Positions 8,618-22,034 of a stretch of 64,000 nucleotides of DNA are shown here, in pieces. The notes beneath the pieces are model-generated. The model was not told the DNA's origin, ran no database searches, and saw only the letters and a program-made list of their open reading frames with translations. Within the stretch, counting starts at the first letter, position 1. Every line of letters starts with the position of its first letter. Source of the DNA: an uncultured Pseudomonadales bacterium (GTDB lineage: Bacteria > Pseudomonadota > Gammaproteobacteria > Pseudomonadales > Azotimanducaceae); assembly GCA_958296405.1 (NCBI GenBank), contig OY282519.1, forward strand, positions 790,132 through 854,131, in the 5' to 3' direction. The translations under genes and the position numbers were made by a program.

Positions 8618-9103
8618 ATGGGTGTCGGCAGATCAGTGAAGCGACGGCGTTATGTCATGGACCTCGCGGCGCACCTCGCGGAGTGCGAAGCGAACTATGC
8701 GCGGCTGATGCGGCTCATGCCAGACATCCAAGGCTGTGACGGCCGCTCCTTCCGCTTGTCCTTGGGCGGCGGCGAACCACGCGTGCGGTTCGAGGTGGCC
8801 GATCGCCACCGCTACACCACGGTGATTCGGGTGACGCAAGACGCGCCGCTCGGCGTGCTTGGCTTCGCGCCCGGCTTCAATGGCCTGCGCTTCGCGATCC
8901 GCATCTATCACGACGCGCGCTGCGCCGAGGTGATAGAGTGTCAACACCAGCGCGGTTTTAAGGCCGTGTACGACTACCCGAACCCCCGCATGCGGCATCG
9001 GGACGAGAAAGCGCAGGTGAATCAGTTCTTTGGCGAGTTCTTGGCGGCGTGCTTGGCGCATGGCGTCTCAACGGATCAGCGAGTGCTCGCGCATGAAGCA
9101 TGA
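8618..9103 (+). CDS. DUF1249 family protein (YqiB-like)
   Basis: The 161-residue protein belongs to the YqiB/DUF1249 family of unknown function. Family blocks are visible in order: C-E-A-N-Y-A-R-L-M-R-L-M-P near the start, the R-Y-T-T-V-I-R-V-T core, R-I-Y-H-D-A-R-C-A-E-V in the middle, and Y-D-Y-P-N followed by R-D-E-K-A-Q-V-N-Q-F-F at the end. ATG 8618 retains the basic lead R-R-R-Y-V-M-D-L that homologues have before the C-E-A-N-Y block; ATG 8657 is a shorter alternative. It stands just ahead of cpdA, as in many gammaproteobacteria, and its upstream region now begins with the right end of the IS, which may affect its transcription. Confidence 0.85.
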   Translation: MGVGRSVKRRRYVMDLAAHLAECEANYARLMRLMPDIQGCDGRSFRLSLGGGEPRVRFEVADRHRYTTVIRVTQDAPLGVLGFAPGFNGLRFAIRIYHDARCAEVIECQHQRGFKAVYDYPNPRMRHRDEKAQVNQFFGEFLAACLAHGVSTDQRVLAHEA

Positions 9104-9125
9104 CTGCAGCGTTCGCGGCGCTTAG

Positions 9126-14034
<4,909 letters not shown>

Positions 14035-14047
14035 GCGGGGCTGTGAC

Positions 14048-14069
14048 AGCGGTGGCGCTTGCCGCCGCT
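14048..14069. terminator. Stem-loop between convergent parC and pilT
   Basis: AGCGGTGGC, a four-base loop GCTT and GCCGCCGCT form a nine-pair stem with one G-T pair, filling the 33-bp gap between two converging stop codons. No T-tract follows on either side, so it may be a weak or bidirectional terminator, or only a folding element. Confidence 0.4.
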
Positions 14070-15105
14070 ATGAGCGCCATTTGCCCGGCGCGGCGGCGAG
14101 CCCCGTGCCTTCATCAAAGGCGATGAGCCCGCGCTGCGCAAGGTCTCGCCGGCTCTGCTCCAAGGTTTGCATGCCCCACGCCGCGCCGGTCTGGATGGCC
14201 GAGGCCATCTGCGCTGGCTGATCCTCGCGGATGAGGTTGCGGATTGCGGGGGTGGCGATCATCACCTCATGGGCAGCCACCCGGCCGCCGCCGCGGCGCC
14301 GCAGCAGCACCTGCGCAACCACCGCCTGCAAGGACTCGGCCACCGCCGTGCGCACTGGCTGCCGCTCGTCTGCCGGAAACGCATCCACGATGCGCGCCAC
14401 GGTGTTCGCCGCAGATTGGGTGTGCAGCGTGCCGAACACCAGGTGCCCGGTCTCCGCCGCGGTCAAGGCGAGGCCGATGGTTTCCGCATCGCGCAGTTCG
14501 CCGACGAGGATGACGTCTGGATCTTCCCGCAGGGCCGCCCGCAGCGCGGCATCGAAACTCAAGGTGTGTTGATGCACTTGGCGCTGGCTGACGAGGCACT
14601 GGAGGCTGTCGTGGAGGAACTCAATGGGGTCTTCGATGGTGAGGATGTGCTCGCGGCGGTTGCGATTGATGAAGTCGATGAGCGCGGCGACGGTGGTGCT
14701 TTTGCCGCTGCCGGTGGGCCCGGTCACCAGCACCAACCCGTTGCGGTAGCCGGCGATCTGCTCGAACACCGGCGGGCAGCCGAGCGCGTCCAAGCTCGGC
14801 ACGCGCGCCGGGATGGCGCGGAACGCGGCGGCGGCCCCGCGCTCATGGCGAAAGGCGTTGACGCGAAACCGGCCGCTGCCCGTTTCGCAGGCGAAGTCCG
14901 CCTCGTGGAACTGCTCGAACGTGGCGCGCTGGGCGGCGTCCATCGGCTCGGTGACGAGCTGCGCCGCTTGCGTTGGCGACAGCGGCGCCGCGTCGAGGCG
15001 CTTCAGTTCGCCGTCCACCCTTGCGAGCGGTGGCAACCCGGCGGAGACGTGCAAATCCGATGCGCCGGCGTCCACGCTCGATTGCAGCAGCTCCGCGATG
15101 CGCAT
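14068..15105 (-). CDS. pilT: Type IV pilus retraction ATPase PilT (PilT/PilU family)
   Basis: The 345-residue protein is a secretion-ATPase-family motor that disassembles pilin from the base of type IV pili. It shows the N-terminal A-S-D-L-H-V-S-A-G-L-P-P segment, the Walker A box G-P-T-G-S-G-K-S-T near 130, the Asp box T-I-E-D-P-I-E-F near 160, the A-L-R-E-D-P-D-V-I-L-V-G-E-L-R-D Walker B region near 190 and the His box T-G-H-L-V-F-G-T-L-H-T near 220. The retraction-type motif A-I-R-N-L-I-R-E near the end favours PilT over PilB. In pseudomonads pilT lies next to yggS-proC-yggT, as here. No pilU and no other pilus genes are in the window. Confidence 0.92.
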   Translation of the reverse strand: MRIAELLQSSVDAGASDLHVSAGLPPLARVDGELKRLDAAPLSPTQAAQLVTEPMDAAQRATFEQFHEADFACETGSGRFRVNAFRHERGAAAAFRAIPARVPSLDALGCPPVFEQIAGYRNGLVLVTGPTGSGKSTTVAALIDFINRNRREHILTIEDPIEFLHDSLQCLVSQRQVHQHTLSFDAALRAALREDPDVILVGELRDAETIGLALTAAETGHLVFGTLHTQSAANTVARIVDAFPADERQPVRTAVAESLQAVVAQVLLRRRGGGRVAAHEVMIATPAIRNLIREDQPAQMASAIQTGAAWGMQTLEQSRRDLAQRGLIAFDEGTGLAAAPGKWRS

Positions 15106-15348
15106 GAAGAACCTCTAAGCCCTCAGCAAACTTGCCGCGCATCGTATGTCTTGAGCCGCGCTCGCCCTAGGGCAACAATCCCACATGGGCGTGCGCCAAT
15201 GGCGCCGCGGCGCGTGGGCGAATGTGCCGGCGAGCGGCGCCTTCACGCACACCGGGCGATTGGCCTGCCATCTTCAAGGCGTGCGGGGAGCGCCAAGCGG
15301 ATGCCGGGAAGATGGGTTGTAAACTGTCATTTTTTGGCAGGTTCCAGC

Positions 15349-16032
15349 GTGGGTTCCGTCGCCGCCGTTCAAGCCAACCTGCGTCGGGCCACTGTCGGCC
15401 GGGTCGGTGTGCGGTTGGTGGCTGTGTCGAAGACGCGCTCCGCGGCGGAAGTGGCGGCGGTGGCGGTGGCCGGCGTCACGGACTTCGGCGAGAACTACCT
15501 GCAGGAGGCGCTGCCGAAGATGCAAGCACTCGCCGGACGCGGCCTCGTTTGGCACTTCATCGGCGCCATCCAGTCCAACAAGGCGCGAGACATCGCGCGC
15601 CACTTCCAATGGGTACACAGCGTGGATCGGCTGGGCGTTGCGCAGCGGCTGCATCGCGCCCGCGACGGCCTCGCCCCGCTCAACGTTTGCGTGCAGGTGA
15701 ACATCGACGGCGAGGGGAGCAAGGCCGGCGTTGCGCCGGAAGCGCTCGGGCCCTTGCTCGAAGGCATCCGCGAGTTCGACCAGCTACGCTTGCGCGGCCT
15801 GATGGCGCTGCCAGCCCAGCGTGAGCAGGCCGCTGCAACGCGGCCCAGCTTCAAACGCATGGCGGCGTTGTTCGAGGCGCATCGAGCGGCGGGCGGAGCG
15901 CTTTGGGACACGCTTTCCATGGGCATGAGCGAAGATTACGTTGAGGCGGCGGCGGCTGGGGCCACATGCGTGCGCATCGGCACGGCGATCTTTGGGCCAC
16001 GGCTGCCGCGCCATGCCGCGGCAAGGAGCTGA
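15349..16032 (+). CDS. yggS: Pyridoxal-5'-phosphate homeostasis protein (YggS/PLPBP family)
   Basis: The 227-residue product is a PLP-binding alanine-racemase-fold protein that buffers free PLP and affects amino-acid pools. Family marks are V-A-V-S-K-T, whose Lys binds PLP, F-G-E-N-Y-L-Q-E-A, W-H-F-I-G-A-I-Q-S-N-K near 75, L-R-G-L-M-A-L-P near 150 and the phosphate-contact block S-M-G-M-S-E-D-Y near 195. No ATG is in frame at the right place. GTG 15349 follows GGCAGG by about six bases and starts where homology starts. The GTG of proC is two bases after its stop, so the two are translated from one message. Confidence 0.9.
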   Translation: MGSVAAVQANLRRATVGRVGVRLVAVSKTRSAAEVAAVAVAGVTDFGENYLQEALPKMQALAGRGLVWHFIGAIQSNKARDIARHFQWVHSVDRLGVAQRLHRARDGLAPLNVCVQVNIDGEGSKAGVAPEALGPLLEGIREFDQLRLRGLMALPAQREQAAATRPSFKRMAALFEAHRAAGGALWDTLSMGMSEDYVEAAAAGATCVRIGTAIFGPRLPRHAAARS

Positions 16033-16034
16033 CA

Positions 16035-16844
16035 GTGGCGCGCATTGCCTTCATCGGCGGCGGCAACATGGCGTTCGCGCTGGTGCATGGGCTGCGCAGC
16101 GCGGACGCGGGGTTCGACATCGTGGTGGCGGATCCGCTCCCGGCGCAGTTGGCGCGGTTCCAAGGCGTCGCCACGGAGGCCGACAACGCCGCCGCCGCGG
16201 CGGATGCGGCGGTCATCGTGCTGGCTGTTAAGCCGCAAGCGCTGGCCGCGGCGCTGCGCGAGGCGCAACCGCAGGTTGGCCAGTTGGTGATTTCGATTGC
16301 GGCCGGCGCACGGCTCAGCGCACTCGGCGCGTTGACATCCCTCGGCCAACCCGTGGTGCGCTGCATGCCGAACACGCCCGCCCTCATCGGCGCCGGCATC
16401 ACTGGGGCCGTCGCCAATGCCCATGTGAGCTCAGCGCAACGCGGCTTGGCGCAGCGCATCCTCGCGGCCGGCGGCGAGGTGGTTTGGTTTGACGATGAGC
16501 GCGACCTCGATGCCGTCACGGCGCTTTCGGGCAGCGGCCCCGCCTACTTCTTTTTGTTGCTTGAGAGCATGATCGAAGCCAGCGTGACGCTCGGCTTGGA
16601 GGCGGACGTGGCGCAGCGCTTGGCCGTGGCGACCGCGCACGGCGCGGCGCGCATGGCAGGCGCCGGCGACGCCGACCCGGCAACGCTGCGGGCGCGCGTC
16701 ACCTCCCCAGGTGGCACAACGGAGCGCGCTCTCTCTATACTCGAAGCCCACGGTGCCCAAGCGGCGTTCCGCGCTGCCATGTTCGGCGCTTGGGAACGGT
16801 CGCGGGAGTTGGCTGCCGAGTTCGGGACGCAATCTGATGGGTGA
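16035..16844 (+). CDS. proC: Pyrroline-5-carboxylate reductase
   Basis: The 269-residue enzyme makes proline from pyrroline-5-carboxylate with NAD(P)H. The Rossmann motif F-I-G-G-G-N-M-A begins at residue 6. L-A-V-K-P-Q follows near 70, R-C-M-P-N-T-P-A near 112 and the C-terminal family signature with A-L-S-G-S-G-P-A-Y near 155, then R-x-x-V-T-S-P-G-G-T-T near 220-230. GTG 16035 gives a full Rossmann fold. It overlaps yggT by eight bases. The yggS-proC-yggT order is conserved in gammaproteobacteria. Confidence 0.96.
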   Translation: MARIAFIGGGNMAFALVHGLRSADAGFDIVVADPLPAQLARFQGVATEADNAAAAADAAVIVLAVKPQALAAALREAQPQVGQLVISIAAGARLSALGALTSLGQPVVRCMPNTPALIGAGITGAVANAHVSSAQRGLAQRILAAGGEVVWFDDERDLDAVTALSGSGPAYFFLLLESMIEASVTLGLEADVAQRLAVATAHGAARMAGAGDADPATLRARVTSPGGTTERALSILEAHGAQAAFRAAMFGAWERSRELAAEFGTQSDG

Positions 16845-17406
16845 TCCGATCCTTTTCATTGTGCAGTTCGCCTTGCGGGCGTTGGCTGTGCTGTTCCTTG
16901 CTCGCTTCATCCTGCAGGCGACGCGGGCGGATTTCTACAACCCGATCTCGCAGGGCATCGTGCGCTACACGGACCCGGTGCTGAATCCCCTGCGGCGCAT
17001 CATCCCGAGCTATCAGAACTTGGATTCGGCCGCCTTCGTGGCGACGTGGCTCGTCAACATCGCCATCATCGCGGCCACTGGCGGGGGCGGCGGCGTCGCG
17101 GCCGAGATGGTCGCGATGCATGGCTTGGGGGTGGGCGCCGTCGCCGGCGGCGTTTACAGCACGCTGGATCTCTTCTTGAGCTTCTATTGGGTGGTGCTCT
17201 TTCTCACCATCATCGCCTCGCTGCTCGGCGCTGGGCACAACCCCATCGTGGCGCTGCTGCAGGAAGTGTGCGAGCCGCTCTTGGCCCCGGCGCGACGGGT
17301 GCTGCCGCCGCTCGGCGGGCTGGACCTCTCACCCCTCGTGGTGTTCCTGGCGCTGGGGTTGGTGCAGCGCTTCTTCTTGCCGGGGCTGTTTCGGATGCTG
17401 TTCTAG
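16837..17406 (+). CDS. yggT: YggT family integral membrane protein
   Basis: The 189-residue protein contains two copies of the YggT module, each with two membrane spans and the R-x-x-x-P-x-G-L-D/N-S-type loop: hydrophobic segments lie near residues 5-27, 62-82, 100-125 and 160-185, and L-R-R-I-I-P-S-Y-Q-N-L-D-S and A-R-R-V-L-P-P-L-G-G-L-D-L-S are the two loops. Its exact role is unsettled; the family is linked to osmotic and potassium tolerance and to membrane protein placement. The start overlaps the proC stop. It is the last gene of this operon and is convergent with the glycosyltransferase gene. Confidence 0.9.
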   Translation: MGDPILFIVQFALRALAVLFLARFILQATRADFYNPISQGIVRYTDPVLNPLRRIIPSYQNLDSAAFVATWLVNIAIIAATGGGGGVAAEMVAMHGLGVGAVAGGVYSTLDLFLSFYWVVLFLTIIASLLGAGHNPIVALLQEVCEPLLAPARRVLPPLGGLDLSPLVVFLALGLVQRFFLPGLFRMLF

Positions 17407-17454
17407 CGCCCTTTCCGCCTTTCCCTACGACGCCGGCTAGGAGGCGCTGCCCCG

Positions 17455-19410
17455 CTACCCATCAAAGCGCAACTCGCCGACCCAGAGGGGGCCTTCATCG
17501 TTGTACTGGCCCGTGCGAATTTGGACGAAGTCGTAGTCGGGAAGCTCTCGCAGGGCCGCGCACCGCTCGGCGAACCGAAGCCAACGGACGCCGGGGTCGT
17601 TGAAGCGGAAGTCGAGGTTGTCAAAGCCGTGTCGCCGGCGGTGTTCGGGCAGGTCGCTCCCGTCCGCCGGGTCAACGTGCAGGAAGAACGTGTCCTGCAC
17701 GTCCCCGGCGCCGCACGGCGCCTTGGAGTAGATCAATGCGTCCTCGCTGAGATGGACGTCGAAGGTGGAGCGGATTGACGGCTTGCGGGTCAAGATCGCC
17801 TCGATGTCCTTCACCACAACGGTGGCGTGAAGGCTCATCAAGGCTTCGGCATCTTCAATCAGATAGAGGCTGGATCTGCCACTGGAAACGACCTCCTCGA
17901 TCGCAACATCGGGCAAGGTTTCTTCCAACTTGGCCATCCATAGACGCAGAGCGACAAACCAGATTCTGCCGTCGGACCAGAAGGCCAGATCAGCCATCTC
18001 GCGAAGGCATGCGCTCAGAGAGCGCCAACACCAGCCGGCGGCTCCGTAGTGGTAATTGGCTGGTTTTCCCTCTTCCATTAGATAAAACCGAGCGGTTGGG
18101 GCTGCCCCCCAGCCGAAGTAGACCGTGTCCTCTTCCCGCACCCGTTCCTTCAACACCGCAAGCACGGATTTCACGTCTTCGCTTGGTTGGTAAGGATCGT
18201 CCTCCCGCATGTCGCCCACCCCAGCAAGCGCCGTCGCGCCCGTCATGACGAGCAGGGCGGGCATCGACCATCTCCGCCGCGTGAGCGAGGACAGGACGTC
18301 CGCTGTCCTATGAAACGCGACGCCCACCGCCAGAAAGACGATCGGCCCCAGATAGATGGCGTGGCGCATGAGCCCAATCGGATACAGCCCCAGCAAGACG
18401 GCGGCGACGGCGATGGCGATGCTGAAGGAGAACACAACTAGGACGGCGCGGGCCGGCGGCGTTCCTTGGCCTTTCCCAAGAATGCTTGCGGCCAAGACGA
18501 TCGCGAATGCGACCAGCGCCGCCATCGCAACAACCGGCGGCAGGTGATGCGTCAACAAACTCCAAATCCGGTCGATCGAAAACTCAAAGATCGAGCCGGC
18601 ATCGAACTGTCCCTGAAAGAAGTGTCTTTGGAGAGGACCATCCACGGCGAAGTCCGGGTTATGCCATTGGTGGCGCACAGTGGCTAGGTAGCTCGTGGCG
18701 CACCCCGCCAGAAAGCAGGCTGCGGGCCAGGTTAGCGCCATGCGCAGCTTGGCCCACTGGCGGAGCCCCTTCATTCGGCGTTGCCAACGATCGCAGCGGT
18801 GAACCATGGCTGCGGCCATGACCGCGATGCCGAACAGAACAAGGCCGTACTGCACCAACGGCGCGAGGAACAGAGAAACGCAGAGCAAGGCTCTCCTACC
18901 GTCCCGCAAATGCCGCAGCAGGCCCGCGATCATCAACACGGCAAGGAGCGCGTCGATGGAGTATTCGCGCGCATCCTGCGCGTGCGCGATCGCTCCAACG
19001 GAAAGCGTGGCGAGCAGGGCCGCCAGAAACGCGGCGCCCTTGGCGACCCCTAGGCGCGGCAGCAGGAAGAGCAGCGCGGCGACGGTGAGGACGCTCGCGA
19101 CCGCCGGCACGATGCGGATGCTGAAGGGCGTGCTCTCGACTTTCTGCACCGCGTGCAGAACCAACGGATACAAGATCGGCGAGGAGTGGTAGCGACGGTT
19201 GCCGTGGATGAGTTCCGAGAGCGTTTCCCTCGAGAGATTGGCCGCTGCCGCTTCGTCATGCCGCAGGGACTTCTCCGCAAGGTCATGGAAGCGCAGCGCA
19301 GCCGCGGCGACGAGCAATGCGACGCAAGCCGCATGGTACGCATGGTGAGGACGCATCTTGCAGCCGCGGCAGAAGGCGGCGAAGCGCCGGGCCGCGGCGC
19401 GCATTCTCAT
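17455..19410 (-). CDS. Large membrane protein, GT39/ArnT-like glycosyltransferase fold
   Basis: The product of about 650 residues has an N-terminal membrane span, then L-R-H-D-E-A, the D-E position used as catalytic acid in GT-C enzymes (PMT, ArnT), a row of about ten further hydrophobic spans to residue 400 and a soluble C-terminal domain of some 250 residues. This is the layout of polyprenyl-phosphate-sugar glycosyltransferases in the inner membrane, with the soluble part in the periplasm. The start is uncertain: Met at 19410, 19404 and 19356 are all possible, and the last lies closest to the first membrane span. The gene stands between yggT and metX, which are near neighbours in pseudomonads, so it looks like an insertion. 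Donor and acceptor are unknown. Confidence 0.7.
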   Translation of the reverse strand: MRMRAAARRFAAFCRGCKMRPHHAYHAACVALLVAAAALRFHDLAEKSLRHDEAAAANLSRETLSELIHGNRRYHSSPILYPLVLHAVQKVESTPFSIRIVPAVASVLTVAALLFLLPRLGVAKGAAFLAALLATLSVGAIAHAQDAREYSIDALLAVLMIAGLLRHLRDGRRALLCVSLFLAPLVQYGLVLFGIAVMAAAMVHRCDRWQRRMKGLRQWAKLRMALTWPAACFLAGCATSYLATVRHQWHNPDFAVDGPLQRHFFQGQFDAGSIFEFSIDRIWSLLTHHLPPVVAMAALVAFAIVLAASILGKGQGTPPARAVLVVFSFSIAIAVAAVLLGLYPIGLMRHAIYLGPIVFLAVGVAFHRTADVLSSLTRRRWSMPALLVMTGATALAGVGDMREDDPYQPSEDVKSVLAVLKERVREEDTVYFGWGAAPTARFYLMEEGKPANYHYGAAGWCWRSLSACLREMADLAFWSDGRIWFVALRLWMAKLEETLPDVAIEEVVSSGRSSLYLIEDAEALMSLHATVVVKDIEAILTRKPSIRSTFDVHLSEDALIYSKAPCGAGDVQDTFFLHVDPADGSDLPEHRRRHGFDNLDFRFNDPGVRWLRFAERCAALRELPDYDFVQIRTGQYNDEGPLWVGELRFDG

Positions 19411-19854
19411 TGCGTGCCGGGCGCTGCCCCACATTGCATCAGCGTGCTTTTGCCAACCTGCTCCAAGGTCGCGGCGGCGATTCGGCCTTTGATCGAAATC
19501 GCCACGTCCGCTCCACCCAGCGTCCATGCACGTCGGAACGCAACGAGCGTTGCCGCCCAGATACGACGCAACGGCGCAACGATACGCGCTGGGTGGCGCC
19601 GCGGCAACGTGTTGTTCGGGACCAGCGCGGGATCAGCACCTTCTGGATGGTGCCGCGCCCAAGGTGAGCCCCCTGGGCGCGAAACCACCGGGAAATGGCG
19701 CGACTCCGCCGTTTCGACGCCGTTTCCAGCCTCTGCGCCGCCTTGAGCACAGCCGCGGTCGTCCGTCCGGCGCGTCCGGCCACAAGGCGCTGGCGGCGCC
19801 GGGGCACTAGAATGTCGCACCAAGGCACTTTTGCAGGATGGAGCGGAGGCTCCC
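19411..19854. other. 444-bp stretch without a recognisable gene
   Basis: This gap separates the membrane glycosyltransferase from metX. The minus strand has an open frame at 19439-19828 whose middle is rich in basic helices ([21 protein letters not shown]), faintly like a DNA-binding segment of a transposase. I could not assign it, and composition alone could produce it. The metX promoter should lie here, but no clear -35/-10 pair stands out. Confidence 0.4.
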
Positions 19855-20997
19855 GTGGCGCTGCCGTCGGATTCCGTGGGCTTGGTGACGCCGGAGACGG
19901 TGCGCTTCGACTCCATCGCGCTGCAGTCTGGCGCGCGGCTGGGCGAGTTTGAGCTGGTCTACGAGACCTATGGGGCGTTGAACGGCGCCCGCTCCAACGC
20001 CGTGCTGATCTGCCACGCGCTCTCCGGCAACCATCATGCGGCCGGCTATCACACCGAGCAGGACAAGCGGCCCGGTTGGTGGGATGTCTGCATTGGCCCC
20101 GGCAAGCCCATCGACACCAATCGGTTCTTCGTCGTCAGCTTGAACAACTTGGGCGGTTGCGACGGCAGCACGGGCCCGCGTTCAACGGACGCCGTCACGG
20201 GGGAACCTTATGGCCCCACGTTCCCCACCGTCACTGTGAAGGACTGGGTGCGGGCGCAATCCATGCTTGCAGACGCGCTGGGCATCGATGCCTTCGCCGC
20301 GGTGGTGGGCGGGAGCTTGGGTGGCATGCAAGCCATGCAGTGGGCCATCGACTTCCCGGAGCGCATCCGCCATGCGCTGCTCATCGCCTGCGCCTCGAAG
20401 CTCTCCGCGCAGAACATCGCCTTCAACGAAATCGCGCGCCAAGCGATCCTGACCGACCCAGACTTTCGCGGCGGCCACTATGTGAAGGCTGGCGTGAATC
20501 CGAATCGCGGGCTGATGCTTGCGCGGATGCTCGGCCATGTCACCTACCTCTCCGACGACAGCATGGGCCACAAGTTCGGCCGCGAGCTCAAGTCTGGCGA
20601 CATCGGCTCTGGGCATGGAGTGGAGTTCCAGGTGGAGAGCTACCTGCACCACCAAGGGCAGGTCTTCGCCAAGACATTCGACGCCAACACCTACCTGTTG
20701 ATGACGCGCGCGCTGGACTACTTCGACCCAGCGCGGGACTATGGCGACGATCTCGTGCGCGCCTTGTCCGGCGCGCGCTGCCGTTTCCTCGTCGTCTCCT
20801 TTTCCACGGATTGGCGCTTCGCGCCGGAACGCTCCGAGGAGATCGTCGATGCCTTGGTGGCCGCCGGCAAGGATGTCGTGAGCGCGCGCATCGAAGCCAC
20901 CCAAGGGCACGATTCCTTCCTCTTGAACGTGCCGAGATACTTGAACGTGCTGTCCACCTACCTCCGTGGCGTGGCCGAGGAGTGCGGGCAGGGGTGA
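19855..20997 (+). CDS. metX: Homoserine O-acyltransferase MetX
   Basis: The 380-residue alpha/beta hydrolase-fold enzyme activates homoserine for methionine synthesis. It shows [10 protein letters not shown] near residue 55, the [12 protein letters not shown] loop near 100, the nucleophile elbow V-G-G-S-L-G-G-M-Q near 150 and the C-terminal catalytic residues, with Asp in S-T-D-W-R-F and His in G-H-D-S-F-L. GTG 19855 is preceded by CGGAGGC; a TTG 24 bases earlier is less likely. It overlaps metW by four bases. In this lineage MetX with MetW often uses succinyl-CoA, but acetyl and succinyl donors cannot be separated here. Confidence 0.95.
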   Translation: MALPSDSVGLVTPETVRFDSIALQSGARLGEFELVYETYGALNGARSNAVLICHALSGNHHAAGYHTEQDKRPGWWDVCIGPGKPIDTNRFFVVSLNNLGGCDGSTGPRSTDAVTGEPYGPTFPTVTVKDWVRAQSMLADALGIDAFAAVVGGSLGGMQAMQWAIDFPERIRHALLIACASKLSAQNIAFNEIARQAILTDPDFRGGHYVKAGVNPNRGLMLARMLGHVTYLSDDSMGHKFGRELKSGDIGSGHGVEFQVESYLHHQGQVFAKTFDANTYLLMTRALDYFDPARDYGDDLVRALSGARCRFLVVSFSTDWRFAPERSEEIVDALVAAGKDVVSARIEATQGHDSFLLNVPRYLNVLSTYLRGVAEECGQG

Positions 20998-21593
20998 GAA
21001 CGGAATTGCGCATCATCGCCGAGCTGGTGCCGGAGCGCGCCCGGGTGTTGGACTTGGGCTGCGGCGATGGCGAACTGTTGGCGCACCTCATGCGCGAGAA
21101 GGCCGTCACCGGCTATGGCTTGGACAACGACGCAGAGAAAATCGCGGCCAGCATTCGCGCCGGCGTGAACGTCATCGAGCATGACTTGAACGATGGCTTG
21201 GAACGGTTCCCGGATGGCAGCTTCGACATGGTGTTGATGACGGACACGCTGCAGGCGGTGCGCGCGCCGGCGCGCTTGCTCGTGGAAATGCTGCGCATTG
21301 GCTTGGAATGCATCGTCACGTTCCCGAACTTCGGCCATTGGCGCTGCCGCGCGCAATTGGCGACGCGGGGACGCATGCCGGTGGCGCGGCACCTGCCGCA
21401 TACCTGGTTCGAGACGCCGAACATCCACCTTTGCACGCTCGCGGATTTCGAGGCGCTGTGCCAGAGTTCGGGGGTGGCCATCGCCGATGGCTTCGTGGTG
21501 GATCACGCCTACCGGCGCCGCGTCTTGGTGAATCGCTTTCCGAACGTGCTGGGCCAAACGGCGTTCTATCGCCTCACGCGAGGCTTGGAGTGA
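20994..21593 (+). CDS. metW: Methionine biosynthesis protein MetW
   Basis: The 199-residue protein has a class I methyltransferase-like fold: [12 protein letters not shown] is motif I at about residue 19, followed by G-L-D-N-D and [13 protein letters not shown]. The G-R-M-P-V and [15 protein letters not shown] blocks are typical of MetW. MetW works with MetX in homoserine acylation. GTG 20994 overlaps the metX stop (GTGA), and the stop is likewise overlapped by the next GTG, so three genes are translationally chained. Confidence 0.95.
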   Translation: MRTELRIIAELVPERARVLDLGCGDGELLAHLMREKAVTGYGLDNDAEKIAASIRAGVNVIEHDLNDGLERFPDGSFDMVLMTDTLQAVRAPARLLVEMLRIGLECIVTFPNFGHWRCRAQLATRGRMPVARHLPHTWFETPNIHLCTLADFEALCQSSGVAIADGFVVDHAYRRRVLVNRFPNVLGQTAFYRLTRGLE

Positions 21594-22030
21594 TCGCTTC
21601 CCGGCGCCGCGCGGCGCGGCTCCTCGGCACCCTTGCCCTGTTGGCGGCAGCGTTGGCGCAGGCGGAGCAGAAGGCCGTCTTCGGCGACGTCGAACTTCAC
21701 TACGTCGTGTTCAACACCACGTTCTTGCAGCCAGAGATCGCGCAGCGCTACGGCATCACGCGAGGCCGGGACAAGGCGCTCGTCAACATTACCGTGTTGG
21801 ATGCCGCCGGGGCGGCGCTGGCGGCACCGGTGGCCGGCAATGTGACCAACCTGCTCGGCCAACAGCGCGCCTTGAGCTTCCGGCGCGTGGCAGAAGGCGA
21901 CGCCATCTACTACTTGGCCGCGCTCACCTATGAGCATCAGGAGACATTGCGCTTCGAGATCGTCGCAGACTTGCCGGGGCACGGGCCGGCCCGCGTCCAC
22001 TTCCAGCAAACGCTGCACTGGGAGGAGTGA
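21590..22030 (+). CDS. DUF4426 family exported protein
   Basis: The 146-residue protein starts with a signal peptide (A-S-R-R-R-A-A-R-L-L-G-T-L, then a hydrophobic run ending A-L-A-Q-A near residue 26). The mature part begins E-Q-K-A-V-F-G-D-V-E-L-H-Y and contains V-F-N-T-T-F-L-Q-P and T-R-G-R-D-K-A-L-V-N-I-T-V, both typical of DUF4426. It is predicted to be periplasmic and of unknown function. This family regularly sits between metW and rdgB in pseudomonads. GTG 21590 overlaps the metW stop. Confidence 0.85.
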   Translation: MIASRRRAARLLGTLALLAAALAQAEQKAVFGDVELHYVVFNTTFLQPEIAQRYGITRGRDKALVNITVLDAAGAALAAPVAGNVTNLLGQQRALSFRRVAEGDAIYYLAALTYEHQETLRFEIVADLPGHGPARVHFQQTLHWEE

Positions 22031-22034
22031 GACG

